Assembly: GCA_035492455.1 (NCBI GenBank)
Contig: DATJJE010000026.1
Coordinates: 1-64,000 of the forward strand
Reading direction: 5' to 3'
Source: Gp6-AA40 sp035492455
GTDB lineage: Bacteria > Acidobacteriota > Vicinamibacteria > Vicinamibacterales > UBA2999
Length of the DNA: 64,000 nt
Shown here: positions 44,873 to 53,125 of the stretch, piece by piece
Position numbering within the stretch: the stretch's first letter is position 1
How the letters are laid out: every line of letters begins with the position of its first letter
Made by a program: the position numbers and the translations under genes
Notes under the pieces: generated by a model
Told to the model about the DNA's origin: nothing
Seen by the model: only the letters and a program-made list of their open reading frames with translations
Databases searched by the model: none

Positions 44873-47827
44873 TTAGAACCCGACCCTGAATCCGAGCTGC
44901 ATCATCCGCGGCTGATACGCGACGTTGCCGTTGAACGATGGCTGCCCGAACTGGCTGCTGCTTCGGTTCGTGACATACGAACCGAAATTTTCGTGATTGA
45001 ACAGATTGAAGACCTCGAACGTGCCGTCGAGGGTGATGTGGCCCGCGCGGACACGCTTCTGCAGCCGCGTGTCGAGACGGTGGATCGGCTTGCCGACGAT
45101 GCCGTTGCGCGCCAGGATGGTGACGCCATCCGCTGCCAGCCGCTGCTCGGAGGCGTTGGTGCCCCCTTCATCGCGCCGATCCTGGCCGGTCATCGTCGCG
45201 AAGCGTTCGCCCGATCCATAGAAGTAGATGCCGCTCGCCTGGATGCCCATGCCGAGATCAAACACACCGTTGACGACGGCGCGGTGACGCTGGTCGCCAG
45301 CCTGACCGAAGCCGCCCGCGACCTGCGATCCCGCGTAGCCGTAATCGCCACCCAGATCGGCAGCGAGCGGGAATCCGACTGGACGATGCGTCATGACACC
45401 GTCCGAGCCCAGGTACCACTGCAGTCGATCCGGAACGCCATCCTTGAAGTACGCGAGCGTGTAGGTCGCTGTCGCTTGCCACCGGTGGCTGAACCGCTTC
45501 GTGAAGGTGAAGTCGGTGCCGTTGTAGTTCGAATACCCGCCGAGGTACTCGAGCAGCACGATGCCCCAGTCCGGGAACGGCCGATGGCTGATGTCGCTGA
45601 ACGGATAATTTGCGCCGGTGGCGGGGTTGTACGAGAGGTTCGCGTTGATATCCACTTCTTCGCCGACACCCTTCGTGTGCACGTAATTCACCTCGAACGA
45701 GGAGTCGGTCGTAAGCTGGCGCTGGATCCCGACAGACGCCTGATGGCTGTACGGCGTCTGCCGTCCGGGATATGTGATCTCCTGATTGATCGCGCGCCGG
45801 GTGCAACCAGGCTTGCTGCCATTGAGGTCACAGGCTGTCGCCAGCGCCTGATCCCACGTCGGCTTCGGCCCGCCTATTTCACCTTCGCCGCTCGGGCCAG
45901 GTCCAAAGAAGTTCGTGGCGAAGTCGGGACGGCCGTTGTTGGCGATCTGATACTCGAACCGGTGAATCATCGAGTAGGCCTGCTGCACGCCGTCGTTCGG
46001 CGCAAAGGCGAAGAACAATCCGTAGCCGCCGCGAATCGACGTCTTGTCGTCGAGGCGCACGTTCGCGCCGATGCGGGGTGCCACGTTGTTGTTGTCGTGC
46101 GGCAGATTGCCCGGGAGGAATGGCGGCAGCTTCAGCTTCTCACCGTAGGTGTTGTCGTCCCAGTCGTAACGCGCGCCGAGATTCAGCGTCAGGTTGCTGC
46201 CGATCTTCCAGTCATCCTGCAGCCACGCGGAGTAATTGTGGCGAATGATGTTGTAGCGGTGGTTCGTATCAGAGATCGCGTAGAAGACCTGCCGCGCCGC
46301 GGCGAGCGGCTGCAGGTTCCACGTTGACGCGTCATTCCACACCGGGAACATCGACTGCAGCTGCGCCGGCGTCAGGTTGACGTTGCGTGCGTCGATCTCG
46401 CCCATGCAGCGGTTGCACCACCGGAAGTCGGCCACGAAGCGGAAGAACTCGCCGCCGATCTTCACGTCGTGGCGACCACCCCATTCCCACGCGGTGGTGA
46501 AGTCGTCGCGCACATCCTGCGTGTGCTGCCAGATGTTGAGGGTGTTGGCGCCAATCGTGTAGCCGGGAAGCTGAATGACCGGCGAATTGCCGATGCCGAC
46601 CGGGTGATACGGGAACGCGCCACCCTTCCAGCGGACGGCCGGCTGATCGAGCCGCCGATAGTCCGTCCAGCCGCCCTTGATTTCATTTACCGACCGCGTG
46701 TTGAGCACGTGCGTGAAGGTGCCCGCATATTGCGGAGCCGTCCGCTCTCGCGTGCCACTGGCCGATGGATGCTGGGTGGCGCCGCCCCCCGCATAGAAGA
46801 TGGTCTTGTACCCGGACACGCGGACGTTGAGCCGGCTCTGCGGCGTGAACTGGTAATCGATCCGACCCATGGCCGTGTGGCTGTGCTTCGGGAATTCCTG
46901 GTTGATGTTGAAGAACGGATAGGGACTGGTGAAGGTGTAGGTCTGCGGCTCCCGCTCGAAGCTGTAGGCGCCGAAGAAATGAATCCGATCCTTCTTAATC
47001 GGACCGCCGAAGGTGGCGCTCGTCTGCTGGTTCGAGTACGGCAGCACAGTGTGCGTGATGAAGTCTTTCGCGTTGAACTTGTCATCGCGGAAGTAGCCGC
47101 CGAACGATCCGGCGAACTGGTTCGTTCCCGACCGGGTGATGGCGTTGACGATCATCCCCTGCGAGCGCCCCTGCGTCGCATCGAAGCGGTTCGCCACGAC
47201 TTCGAATTCGGCGATCGCGTCCTTGCTGAACGCCGGCTGCTCGCTGTCAGTCTGCGAGTGATAGTTGATCGTGATCTGCTGGCCGTCGACGTTGGTCTGC
47301 GAGTAGCCCTGACGGAACTGCGCCATGCCGCCGCCTTCGTTGCGCCGCGCGCCCGGCGCCAGCAGCGTCAGGTCCATCCAGTTGCGCCCGTTGATTGGCA
47401 GCTGCTCCACCTGGCGTGGATCGATGTTCGCGGCGACCGTGGAGCCCTTCGTGTCCACGAGCGGCGCCTCCGCCGTCACCGTCACGCTTTCCTGCACCGT
47501 CTGCGGCGACATCCGTATGTCGATGGCAGCGGTTTGTCCAATGAGAACCTGCGTGCTACGCATCACGCTGCCGAAGCCGCTCAGCTCCGCCTTGATGGTG
47601 TACTCGCCGACGCGTACCGGCAGCCGATACTGGCCGCGCTCATCGGTGATTGTGGTGAACACGTTGCCGGTCGCCGTGTGAACGGCGGTGATGGTGACGC
47701 CCGGCAGCACGCTGCCGGTGGAGTCTGTGGCCGTACCCGTGAAGGTGGCTTCCTGACCGTACGACGGTAGTGGAAGAAGTGATATCGCGACCGCTATCAG
47801 GAGCCCTCGAATCGACGCCGCTTTCAT
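44873..47827 (-). CDS. Oar-like TonB-dependent receptor (first gene of the array)
   Basis: A 984-residue outer-membrane protein with consensus AAGGAGGT before the ATG at 47827. Signal peptide is followed by FTGTATDSTGSVLPGVTITA (regulatory-like domain), plug motifs QLPINGRNWMDLTLLAPGAR, NVDGQQITINYH, FEVVANRFDATQGRSQGM and RSGTNQFAGSFGGYFRDDKF, and a barrel ending MQLGFRVGF. It is divergent from the WEGD-family gene at 48015 across a 187-bp gap that probably holds promoters for both directions. It is followed 89 bp later by the amidase-signature gene. Confidence 0.9.
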   Translation of the reverse strand: MKAASIRGLLIAVAISLLPLPSYGQEATFTGTATDSTGSVLPGVTITAVHTATGNVFTTITDERGQYRLPVRVGEYTIKAELSGFGSVMRSTQVLIGQTAAIDIRMSPQTVQESVTVTAEAPLVDTKGSTVAANIDPRQVEQLPINGRNWMDLTLLAPGARRNEGGGMAQFRQGYSQTNVDGQQITINYHSQTDSEQPAFSKDAIAEFEVVANRFDATQGRSQGMIVNAITRSGTNQFAGSFGGYFRDDKFNAKDFITHTVLPYSNQQTSATFGGPIKKDRIHFFGAYSFEREPQTYTFTSPYPFFNINQEFPKHSHTAMGRIDYQFTPQSRLNVRVSGYKTIFYAGGGATQHPSASGTRERTAPQYAGTFTHVLNTRSVNEIKGGWTDYRRLDQPAVRWKGGAFPYHPVGIGNSPVIQLPGYTIGANTLNIWQHTQDVRDDFTTAWEWGGRHDVKIGGEFFRFVADFRWCNRCMGEIDARNVNLTPAQLQSMFPVWNDASTWNLQPLAAARQVFYAISDTNHRYNIIRHNYSAWLQDDWKIGSNLTLNLGARYDWDDNTYGEKLKLPPFLPGNLPHDNNNVAPRIGANVRLDDKTSIRGGYGLFFAFAPNDGVQQAYSMIHRFEYQIANNGRPDFATNFFGPGPSGEGEIGGPKPTWDQALATACDLNGSKPGCTRRAINQEITYPGRQTPYSHQASVGIQRQLTTDSSFEVNYVHTKGVGEEVDINANLSYNPATGANYPFSDISHRPFPDWGIVLLEYLGGYSNYNGTDFTFTKRFSHRWQATATYTLAYFKDGVPDRLQWYLGSDGVMTHRPVGFPLAADLGGDYGYAGSQVAGGFGQAGDQRHRAVVNGVFDLGMGIQASGIYFYGSGERFATMTGQDRRDEGGTNASEQRLAADGVTILARNGIVGKPIHRLDTRLQKRVRAGHITLDGTFEVFNLFNHENFGSYVTNRSSSQFGQPSFNGNVAYQPRMMQLGFRVGF

Positions 47828-48014
47828 CTGCGACCTCCTTTGGGGTTTCCCGGGGTGCTACTTGTCCGACGAAGCGAGAAGGGCGAAAAACGCGGCCATA
47901 CTACACCCGTCTACTCCTCGCTGCCATCCTCTATATGGGGTAGGCCGTGTTACCATCCGGCCGTCTAAACCGCGGCGGCAGCAAAGATACGAAATCGGAA
48001 AATCGGAGGGCTGT

Positions 48015-49064
48015 ATGAGAACGCTTCTCGCGGCGCTCACCCTGGTCGTGGCGACCACTCCCGCCTACGCCCAGTGGCTGGATTGGAAAACCCCTGGCAT
48101 TCCGCGCACGGCTGATGGCAAACCGAACCTCGCGGCCCCCGCGCCACGCAGCCCCGACGGAAAGCCCGATCTGAGCGGGGTGTGGAACGGTCCGACGATT
48201 GCCGCCCGTCCCGATCCCGCGAATCTGCAGCCGTGGGTCCTGGAGCAGGTGGATAAGCGCCAACAGGAGTACTACAAGGGGCGCCCGATGTATCAGTGTC
48301 GCCCGAGTGGCCCCGAGGTTGAGCGGTTTGGCGGCTGGAAACGCATCCTGCAGACGCCGGCAGCGATCGCCATCCTGAATGACGACCAGACCTACCGCGT
48401 GATCTTCATGGATGGACGCAAACTGGAGGACAACGCGGCTCCGACGTGGATGGGATATTCGGTCGGGCACTGGGAAGGTAACACCCTGGTCGTCGAGAGC
48501 AACGGATTCAACGACAAGACGTGGGCCAGCCGCTACGGCGTATCGCATACCGAGGCGATGCGCACGACGGAGCGCTACACGCGTCGTGACTTCGGCCATC
48601 TCGACATCGAGGTGACGTACACAGATGCGGATGCGTTCAAGAAGCCGTGGGGCTTCAAGACGACCACGGTGCTCGCCGCTGATACGGAAATGATCGAGCA
48701 GGTCTGCGAGCTCACGAGCGATCACTGGTCGAACATGAGCGACGGGTCCGTGTCCGTTGCACCAGACATCCTCGCGCGGTACGTCGGCGTCTACAGCGGA
48801 ATCTACGGCGGCAGAAAGCGCTCGCTGGAGGTGACGTTGGCGGGCAATCAATTGATGATGAAGATCGTCGGCGTCGTCGACGAAGGTGGCCTTGGCGCCG
48901 TCGGCCTCGATCCGGAGGCGCTGCGGCCGCTGGTGCCGCGCTCGCAGACGCTGTTCGAAGGCGCGGGGCTCGGCTACGAGTTCGTCGTCAACGACAAGGG
49001 AGAAGCGACGGACCTCATCGAGGTGCACATCTCAGGTCCGTACAAGTTCGCGCGTCAGAAGTAA
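48015..49064 (+). CDS. Exported WEGD-family protein with C-terminal DUF3471-like domain
   Basis: A 349-residue exported protein. The ATG at 48015 follows GGAGGG and starts a signal peptide (MRTLLAALTLVVATTPAYAQ). The core has the family motifs GKPDLSGVWNGP, DGRKLEDN, YSVGHWEGNTLVVESNGF, HTEAMRTTERYTR. The last 100 residues (ILARYVGVYSGIYGG ... GYEFVVNDKGEATDLI) look like a DUF3471-type beta domain not present in the other paralogues, so this is a fusion. Ribosome-binding and start are clear. It is divergent from the receptor array. Confidence 0.8.
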   Translation: MRTLLAALTLVVATTPAYAQWLDWKTPGIPRTADGKPNLAAPAPRSPDGKPDLSGVWNGPTIAARPDPANLQPWVLEQVDKRQQEYYKGRPMYQCRPSGPEVERFGGWKRILQTPAAIAILNDDQTYRVIFMDGRKLEDNAAPTWMGYSVGHWEGNTLVVESNGFNDKTWASRYGVSHTEAMRTTERYTRRDFGHLDIEVTYTDADAFKKPWGFKTTTVLAADTEMIEQVCELTSDHWSNMSDGSVSVAPDILARYVGVYSGIYGGRKRSLEVTLAGNQLMMKIVGVVDEGGLGAVGLDPEALRPLVPRSQTLFEGAGLGYEFVVNDKGEATDLIEVHISGPYKFARQK

Positions 49065-49079
49065 CGCGCGCTCTTCAGT

Positions 49080-49130
49080 TCACCATAGCCTGACTCGATC
49101 GGGCGGCGCGACGTAGACTGCGCCGCCCGT
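49080..49130 (-). pseudogene. Decayed 3' end of a second M13 metallopeptidase gene
   Basis: On the minus strand this stretch reads TTGGAVYVAPPDRVRLW followed by a stop codon. The intact M13 peptidase gene nearby ends QPGDALYVAPADRVRIW followed by a stop. The C-terminal 15 residues are nearly identical, including the Asp-Arg-Val-Arg-x-Trp motif at the very end that is a hallmark of M13 enzymes, and the DNA matches at 25 of 26 bases over 49089-49115 versus 50009-50035. No longer M13 reading frame joins it, so it is a remnant. The secreted-protein gene at 49163 lies between this and the intact gene. Confidence 0.75.
49100..49129. terminator. Strong hairpin between convergent genes
   Basis: CGGGCGGCGC (49100-49109) pairs perfectly with GCGCCGCCCG (49120-49129) across a 10-base loop. 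It lies in the gap between the stop of the gene at 48015 and the opposing gene at 49163, and overlaps the M13 remnant. No T-run follows. Confidence 0.55.
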
Positions 49131-49162
49131 CGTCTTCGGCCGCCGGCCAGTAGTTTCCCGTC

Positions 49163-49837
49163 CTACGAAACGTTCACGTAGTATCCGGCGATCTGAACCT
49201 GAAAAAGCCCGCTGCCGCTCCCCGAATCACGGGCTGCTGTCGGATCCACCTGCGTGCCCGGTTCGAGCACAACGAACATACGTTGCGAGCCGACAAAACC
49301 TTCGACCTGTTCTCCGGCCTGAGTAAATGTGCCGGTGTGGGTCATCGGCAGGTAAATGAACTGGCCTGTCGTGTCTACCCTGCCGAAGACGATGTTCTGC
49401 CCTTGCGGAATCTGGGCGAACATCGACACGAACTCGATGACGAGCCGCTTGCCGGAGGGGACCGTGAACGCAATCCCGCCGGGATTTGCGGCCGTGAAAC
49501 CGGGGACGAATGCGCCGTCGCCGTCAAAGTAATTGAACGGCTGTGCGGCCGGGCGGTCGAAGTCACGTATGAGCAACGGGCTTGTGTTCGCGATCGTGAC
49601 TTGCGATCCGCCTGCCAAACCGACGGTCGGCGTTCCGGTGATTCCCACATTCCCGCTCACCGCGGTTGTGCCTTGCGCAACCGTCGGGACGGGTTGGTCG
49701 GTCGTGTTCGTGACGAGGACGGGCGTCACCGGTGGGGTCGGCGCGGCGCTCACCGTCGTGCGCGACGAGGGAAGCAAAATGGCCAGAACGGCCGCAGGAA
49801 CCAGAATCGACAGGCTCAAACGCAGGGAGCGTTTCAT
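49163..49837 (-). CDS. Exported protein of unknown function
   Basis: A 224-residue exported protein. AAGGAGA upstream of the ATG at 49837 supports the start; signal peptide KRSLRLSLSILVPAAVLAIL. The mature N-terminal region is Val/Thr/Gly rich (VPTVAQGTTAVSGNVGITG) and the C-terminal region is beta-rich (SGKRLVIEFVSMFAQIPQGQ, RMFVVLEPGT, QVQIAGYYVNVS). I do not recognise a family. It lies between the intact M13 peptidase and the decayed M13 3' end, on the same strand. Confidence 0.72.
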   Translation of the reverse strand: MKRSLRLSLSILVPAAVLAILLPSSRTTVSAAPTPPVTPVLVTNTTDQPVPTVAQGTTAVSGNVGITGTPTVGLAGGSQVTIANTSPLLIRDFDRPAAQPFNYFDGDGAFVPGFTAANPGGIAFTVPSGKRLVIEFVSMFAQIPQGQNIVFGRVDTTGQFIYLPMTHTGTFTQAGEQVEGFVGSQRMFVVLEPGTQVDPTAARDSGSGSGLFQVQIAGYYVNVS

Positions 49838-49999
49838 ACGCGTATCTCCTTTTGGTGGGTTCAGCAGGCTGGGCGAACCTCTAGTTAAAACGCTGAACCC
49901 TTCCAAAACAGAACAGCCACAGGTGCAGAGATCCGCACGGCCGGCCGTTCGTTGTCGCTACGCTGTCTGGAGCTCCGCTGCTGAAAGGAATTAACGCGG

Positions 50000-52075
50000 T
50001 TACCAGATCCTGACTCGATCGGCCGGCGCGACGTAAAGCGCGTCGCCGGGCTGCACGTTGAACGCCGCGTACCAGCCATCGATATTCCGGATCACGCCGT
50101 TCACGCGATATCGCGCCGGCGAGTGCGGGTCTGAAACCAGCCGCTGCCGCAGCGTTTCGTCGCGAATCTTCTCGCGCCACACCTGCGCCCACCCGAGAAA
50201 TACCCGCTGGTCGCCCGTCAGGCCATCGAGGACCGGTGCGGCGCTGCCCCTCAAGCTGGCGTGATACGCATCCAGTGCCAGCGACAGACCGCCCATGTCG
50301 CCGATGTTCTCACCCATCGTCAGATCGCCGTTTACATGTGCACCCGGCAGCGGTTCGAACGCCGTGTACTGAGCACCGAGCTTCGCCGCCTGCGCCGTGA
50401 ACTTCGCCGCATCGTCCATCGTCCACCACTCGCGCAGCATGCCGTCGCCGTCGGACTTGCGTCCCTGGTCGTCGAAGCCGTGGCTGATCTCGTGACCGAT
50501 CACGCCGCCGATCCCGCCGTAGTTGATCGCCGGATCCGCGTCGGGATCGAAGAATGGCGGTTGCAAGATGGCCGCGGGAAAGACAATCTCGTTGTTGGTG
50601 AACTGGTAGTAGGCGTTCACGGTCGGCGGCGTCATGCCCCATTCGGTTTTGTCCACCGACTCGTTGAGGCGTGCCACGTCCCTGTGCCACTCGTACGCGG
50701 CGGCACGGATGATGTTGCCGTAGAGATCGTCGTTTGACAGCGTCAGCAGGCGGTAGTCCCGCCACTTCGACGGATATCCGATCTTGACGGTGAACTTCGA
50801 CAGCTTCTCGAGGGCGCGCGCCTTGGTATCGGCGCCCATCCAGTCCAGTTTCTGGATGCGCGCCCTGAGCGCAGTCTGGATGTCGGCTACCAGCGCGTCC
50901 ATCTTGGCCTTGGCTGCCGGTGGGAAGTAGCGCGCGACGTACATGCGGCCGACTGACTCGCCGATCGCACGGTCAACGAATGCGACCGCGCGCTTCCACC
51001 GTGCCCGCTGCTCCGGCTGTCCGCCCAGCGTCTTGTTGTGGAATTCGAAGGACGCGTCGACGAAACGCTTCGACAGATACGGTGCCGCGCCGTCGGCGAC
51101 GTGGAACGCCTGCCACGCCTTCAACGTGCTCAGCGGGGTGTCGGCGTAGGTTCTGGTGAATTTCGGGAACGCTGTGTTTGTCGTCACCACGATCCGCTGC
51201 ACCTTCGGCAGCTCGCTCTGCGCCAAATAGCGATTCCAGTCGAAGCCCGGCATCGCCGTCGTGAGCTCCGCAACCGTCATCGGGTTGTACGTCTTGTCGC
51301 GATCGCGCCTCTCGGCTCGCGTCCAGGTGTCCTGCGCGAGCCTGGTTTCGAAATCGACGATGGCTTGCGCGTTCTGCGCTGGCTGTTCCCACCCGATCAT
51401 CCCGAGCACCCTGCTGACGTACTCCTGGTACTTGCCTTTCTGCGTGGCGAACGAGGGCTGCAGGTAGTAATCGCGATCGGGCAGGCCCAATCCGCCGGTG
51501 ACCGCCATCACTGCGTACTTCGTCGGCGCCTTGGCATCGGCGCCGATGTAGACCGGGAGGATGCTGACAAAACCGGTCGCGTTCGACTTGCCCATCAGAG
51601 CGGTCATCTGGTCTTTCGTCGTCGCGGCGCGAACTTCCGCCAACTCGCGTTCAATCGGCTTGGCGTCGAGTTGATCCACACGCGCTTCGTTCATGAAGGA
51701 CGCGTACGCCGCCGCCACCTTCGACGCGTCGGGATCGTTAATCCTCCCGGCTACGGCGTCCTCGAGGATTGCATGCATCCGATTCTCGGAAAGCTCCGCC
51801 AATGTGTCGAAGTATCCGTAGCGGGTGCGGTCCGAGGGAATCTGCGTGCGGTCCGCCCACTTGCCGTTTGCATAACGGAAGAAGTCGTCACCGGGTTTGA
51901 CCGACGGGTCCATCCCGCTCGCGTCGAACCCCCACGTGCCGTACTTCGGGGACACGAGCGAGGCGGCGTCGCTTCCCTCGCCGGCGCGCGTCTGCGCGAA
52001 CATCGCGTTCGCGCTGAAGGCAAGCGCAACGAGGGCTGTCGCAGCAAACAGAATCTTTCGCGAGGTAATGACCAT
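50000..52075 (-). CDS. M13-family zinc metallopeptidase (neprilysin/PepO-like)
   Basis: A 691-residue exported endopeptidase. Signal peptide ILFAATALVALAFSANAMFAQ. The zinc site is GGVIGHEISHGFDDQGR (HExxH near residue 525) with the third ligand Glu in TMGENIGDMGGLSLALDAY about 60 residues later; the substrate-binding NAYYQFTNNEIVFPAAILQPP and the terminal YVAPADRVRIW are M13 hallmarks. The N-terminal domain (YGTWGFDASGMDPSVKPGDD) is complete. It is divergent from the PEP-mutase-like gene; 49 bp separates the starts. A decayed copy of its 3' end lies at 49080-49130. Confidence 0.93.
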   Translation of the reverse strand: MVITSRKILFAATALVALAFSANAMFAQTRAGEGSDAASLVSPKYGTWGFDASGMDPSVKPGDDFFRYANGKWADRTQIPSDRTRYGYFDTLAELSENRMHAILEDAVAGRINDPDASKVAAAYASFMNEARVDQLDAKPIERELAEVRAATTKDQMTALMGKSNATGFVSILPVYIGADAKAPTKYAVMAVTGGLGLPDRDYYLQPSFATQKGKYQEYVSRVLGMIGWEQPAQNAQAIVDFETRLAQDTWTRAERRDRDKTYNPMTVAELTTAMPGFDWNRYLAQSELPKVQRIVVTTNTAFPKFTRTYADTPLSTLKAWQAFHVADGAAPYLSKRFVDASFEFHNKTLGGQPEQRARWKRAVAFVDRAIGESVGRMYVARYFPPAAKAKMDALVADIQTALRARIQKLDWMGADTKARALEKLSKFTVKIGYPSKWRDYRLLTLSNDDLYGNIIRAAAYEWHRDVARLNESVDKTEWGMTPPTVNAYYQFTNNEIVFPAAILQPPFFDPDADPAINYGGIGGVIGHEISHGFDDQGRKSDGDGMLREWWTMDDAAKFTAQAAKLGAQYTAFEPLPGAHVNGDLTMGENIGDMGGLSLALDAYHASLRGSAAPVLDGLTGDQRVFLGWAQVWREKIRDETLRQRLVSDPHSPARYRVNGVIRNIDGWYAAFNVQPGDALYVAPADRVRIW

Positions 52076-52124
52076 GGCGCGTCATCATAACCGCCGGCGC
52101 TGAAAAATCCGTTATAGTCCGCGC

Positions 52125-53117
52125 ATGACTAGAAAGACGAATAGACGCGACTTCGTGCGAGCAGCCGGACTGACGGCGTCAGGACTGATCGTGGGTGCGG
52201 CTCCGCTTGCCACCGCGGCTCAAGCGCAGACACGCGCGACGCCGAGGACGATGGGCGCGCGCTTTCGTGCGTTGATGAACGCCGCGGACCCGCTGATCTG
52301 TCCGGGCGCATACGATCTGATGTCGGCGCGCCTGTGCGAAGTGCACGGCTTCAAGGCCGTGTTTGTCGGCAGCAGCGCCGCGAATCAGGAATTGGTCGGA
52401 CTGCCGGACCAAGCGGTCGTTACCGTATCGGAGATCATCGACTACAACAGCGTCATCGCAGCCAACGTCGACATTCCGATCCTCGCGGATGTTGACGACT
52501 TCGGCGCGACACCGCTGAATGTCTATCGCTTCGCGAAGCAGGCCGATCGGGCCGGCATCGGCTGCGCGGCGTTCGACGATCGCATGCCCATCAATCGGGC
52601 AACGGCGTACACCGTGCCGGGCGTCTTTCCCAAGGCACGGATGATCGACAACATTCACGCCGCTGCCGACGCGCGCATGGACATGGTGTTAATCGCGCGC
52701 TGCCTGGCCCCGACCCCGAACAACTCGTACACGGAAATGCTGGACCGCGCCGCCGCGTACGCCGAAGCCGGCGCCGATGCCGTCTGGATCGGATTGCCGA
52801 CCGCGAACGATTACGTGAAGGCGGCGGGCATCGTGAAGAAACCGCTGATGGCTGTGGTCGGGAACGCGAATTTCCCCGCGACTGTGGAGGCGATGAAGGC
52901 AGCGCGGATTTCCGTCGGTCAGTCGGCGACGATGATGGGCATTGCACTCGGGGCCGTCGACAAAGCTCTCACCGAACTAAAGGCGACCGGACGGATGACC
53001 GAAGCGCAGAAAGGTACGTTGAATCGGGCGACAACGGACAAAGTCGAACAGGTGGAGGAGCTCAATCAGCGCTCACGCAAGTACAACCTGCCGAGTGCGT
53101 CTGGTCCGGAGCGCTGA
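52125..53117 (+). CDS. Tat-exported isocitrate lyase/PEP mutase-like protein
   Basis: A 330-residue protein with a twin-arginine signal (NRRDFVRAAGLTASGLIVGA). The core follows the isocitrate lyase/phosphoenolpyruvate mutase barrel: ICPGAYDLMSARLCEVHGFK, FVGSSAANQELVGLPD, PILADVDDFGATPLNVYRFA, MVLIARCLAPT and YAEAGADAVWIG. Two catalytic segments are altered: the usual D-x-D-x-G-Y/F-G metal motif is VDDFGA, and the expected E-D-Q-x-x-P-K-K-C-G-H loop is replaced by FDDRMPINRA. It may be a lyase-like enzyme with changed chemistry or a binding protein. It is 8 bp upstream of the flavin-dependent oxidoreductase gene. Confidence 0.8.
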   Translation: MTRKTNRRDFVRAAGLTASGLIVGAAPLATAAQAQTRATPRTMGARFRALMNAADPLICPGAYDLMSARLCEVHGFKAVFVGSSAANQELVGLPDQAVVTVSEIIDYNSVIAANVDIPILADVDDFGATPLNVYRFAKQADRAGIGCAAFDDRMPINRATAYTVPGVFPKARMIDNIHAAADARMDMVLIARCLAPTPNNSYTEMLDRAAAYAEAGADAVWIGLPTANDYVKAAGIVKKPLMAVVGNANFPATVEAMKAARISVGQSATMMGIALGAVDKALTELKATGRMTEAQKGTLNRATTDKVEQVEELNQRSRKYNLPSASGPER

Positions 53118-53125
53118 ATGTCTAG

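Noticed and set aside
42495..44876. A very long open frame (793 codons) on the plus strand opposite the amidase-signature gene
   Set aside because: Arg/Val/His-rich composition with no family motif; it mirrors a well-supported enzyme on the other strand, as expected in GC-rich DNA.
44804..47770. Two long plus-strand frames opposite the first TonB receptor gene
   Set aside because: No recognisable domains and Arg/Val-rich composition; the minus-strand receptor has signal peptide, plug and barrel motifs and a consensus ribosome-binding site.
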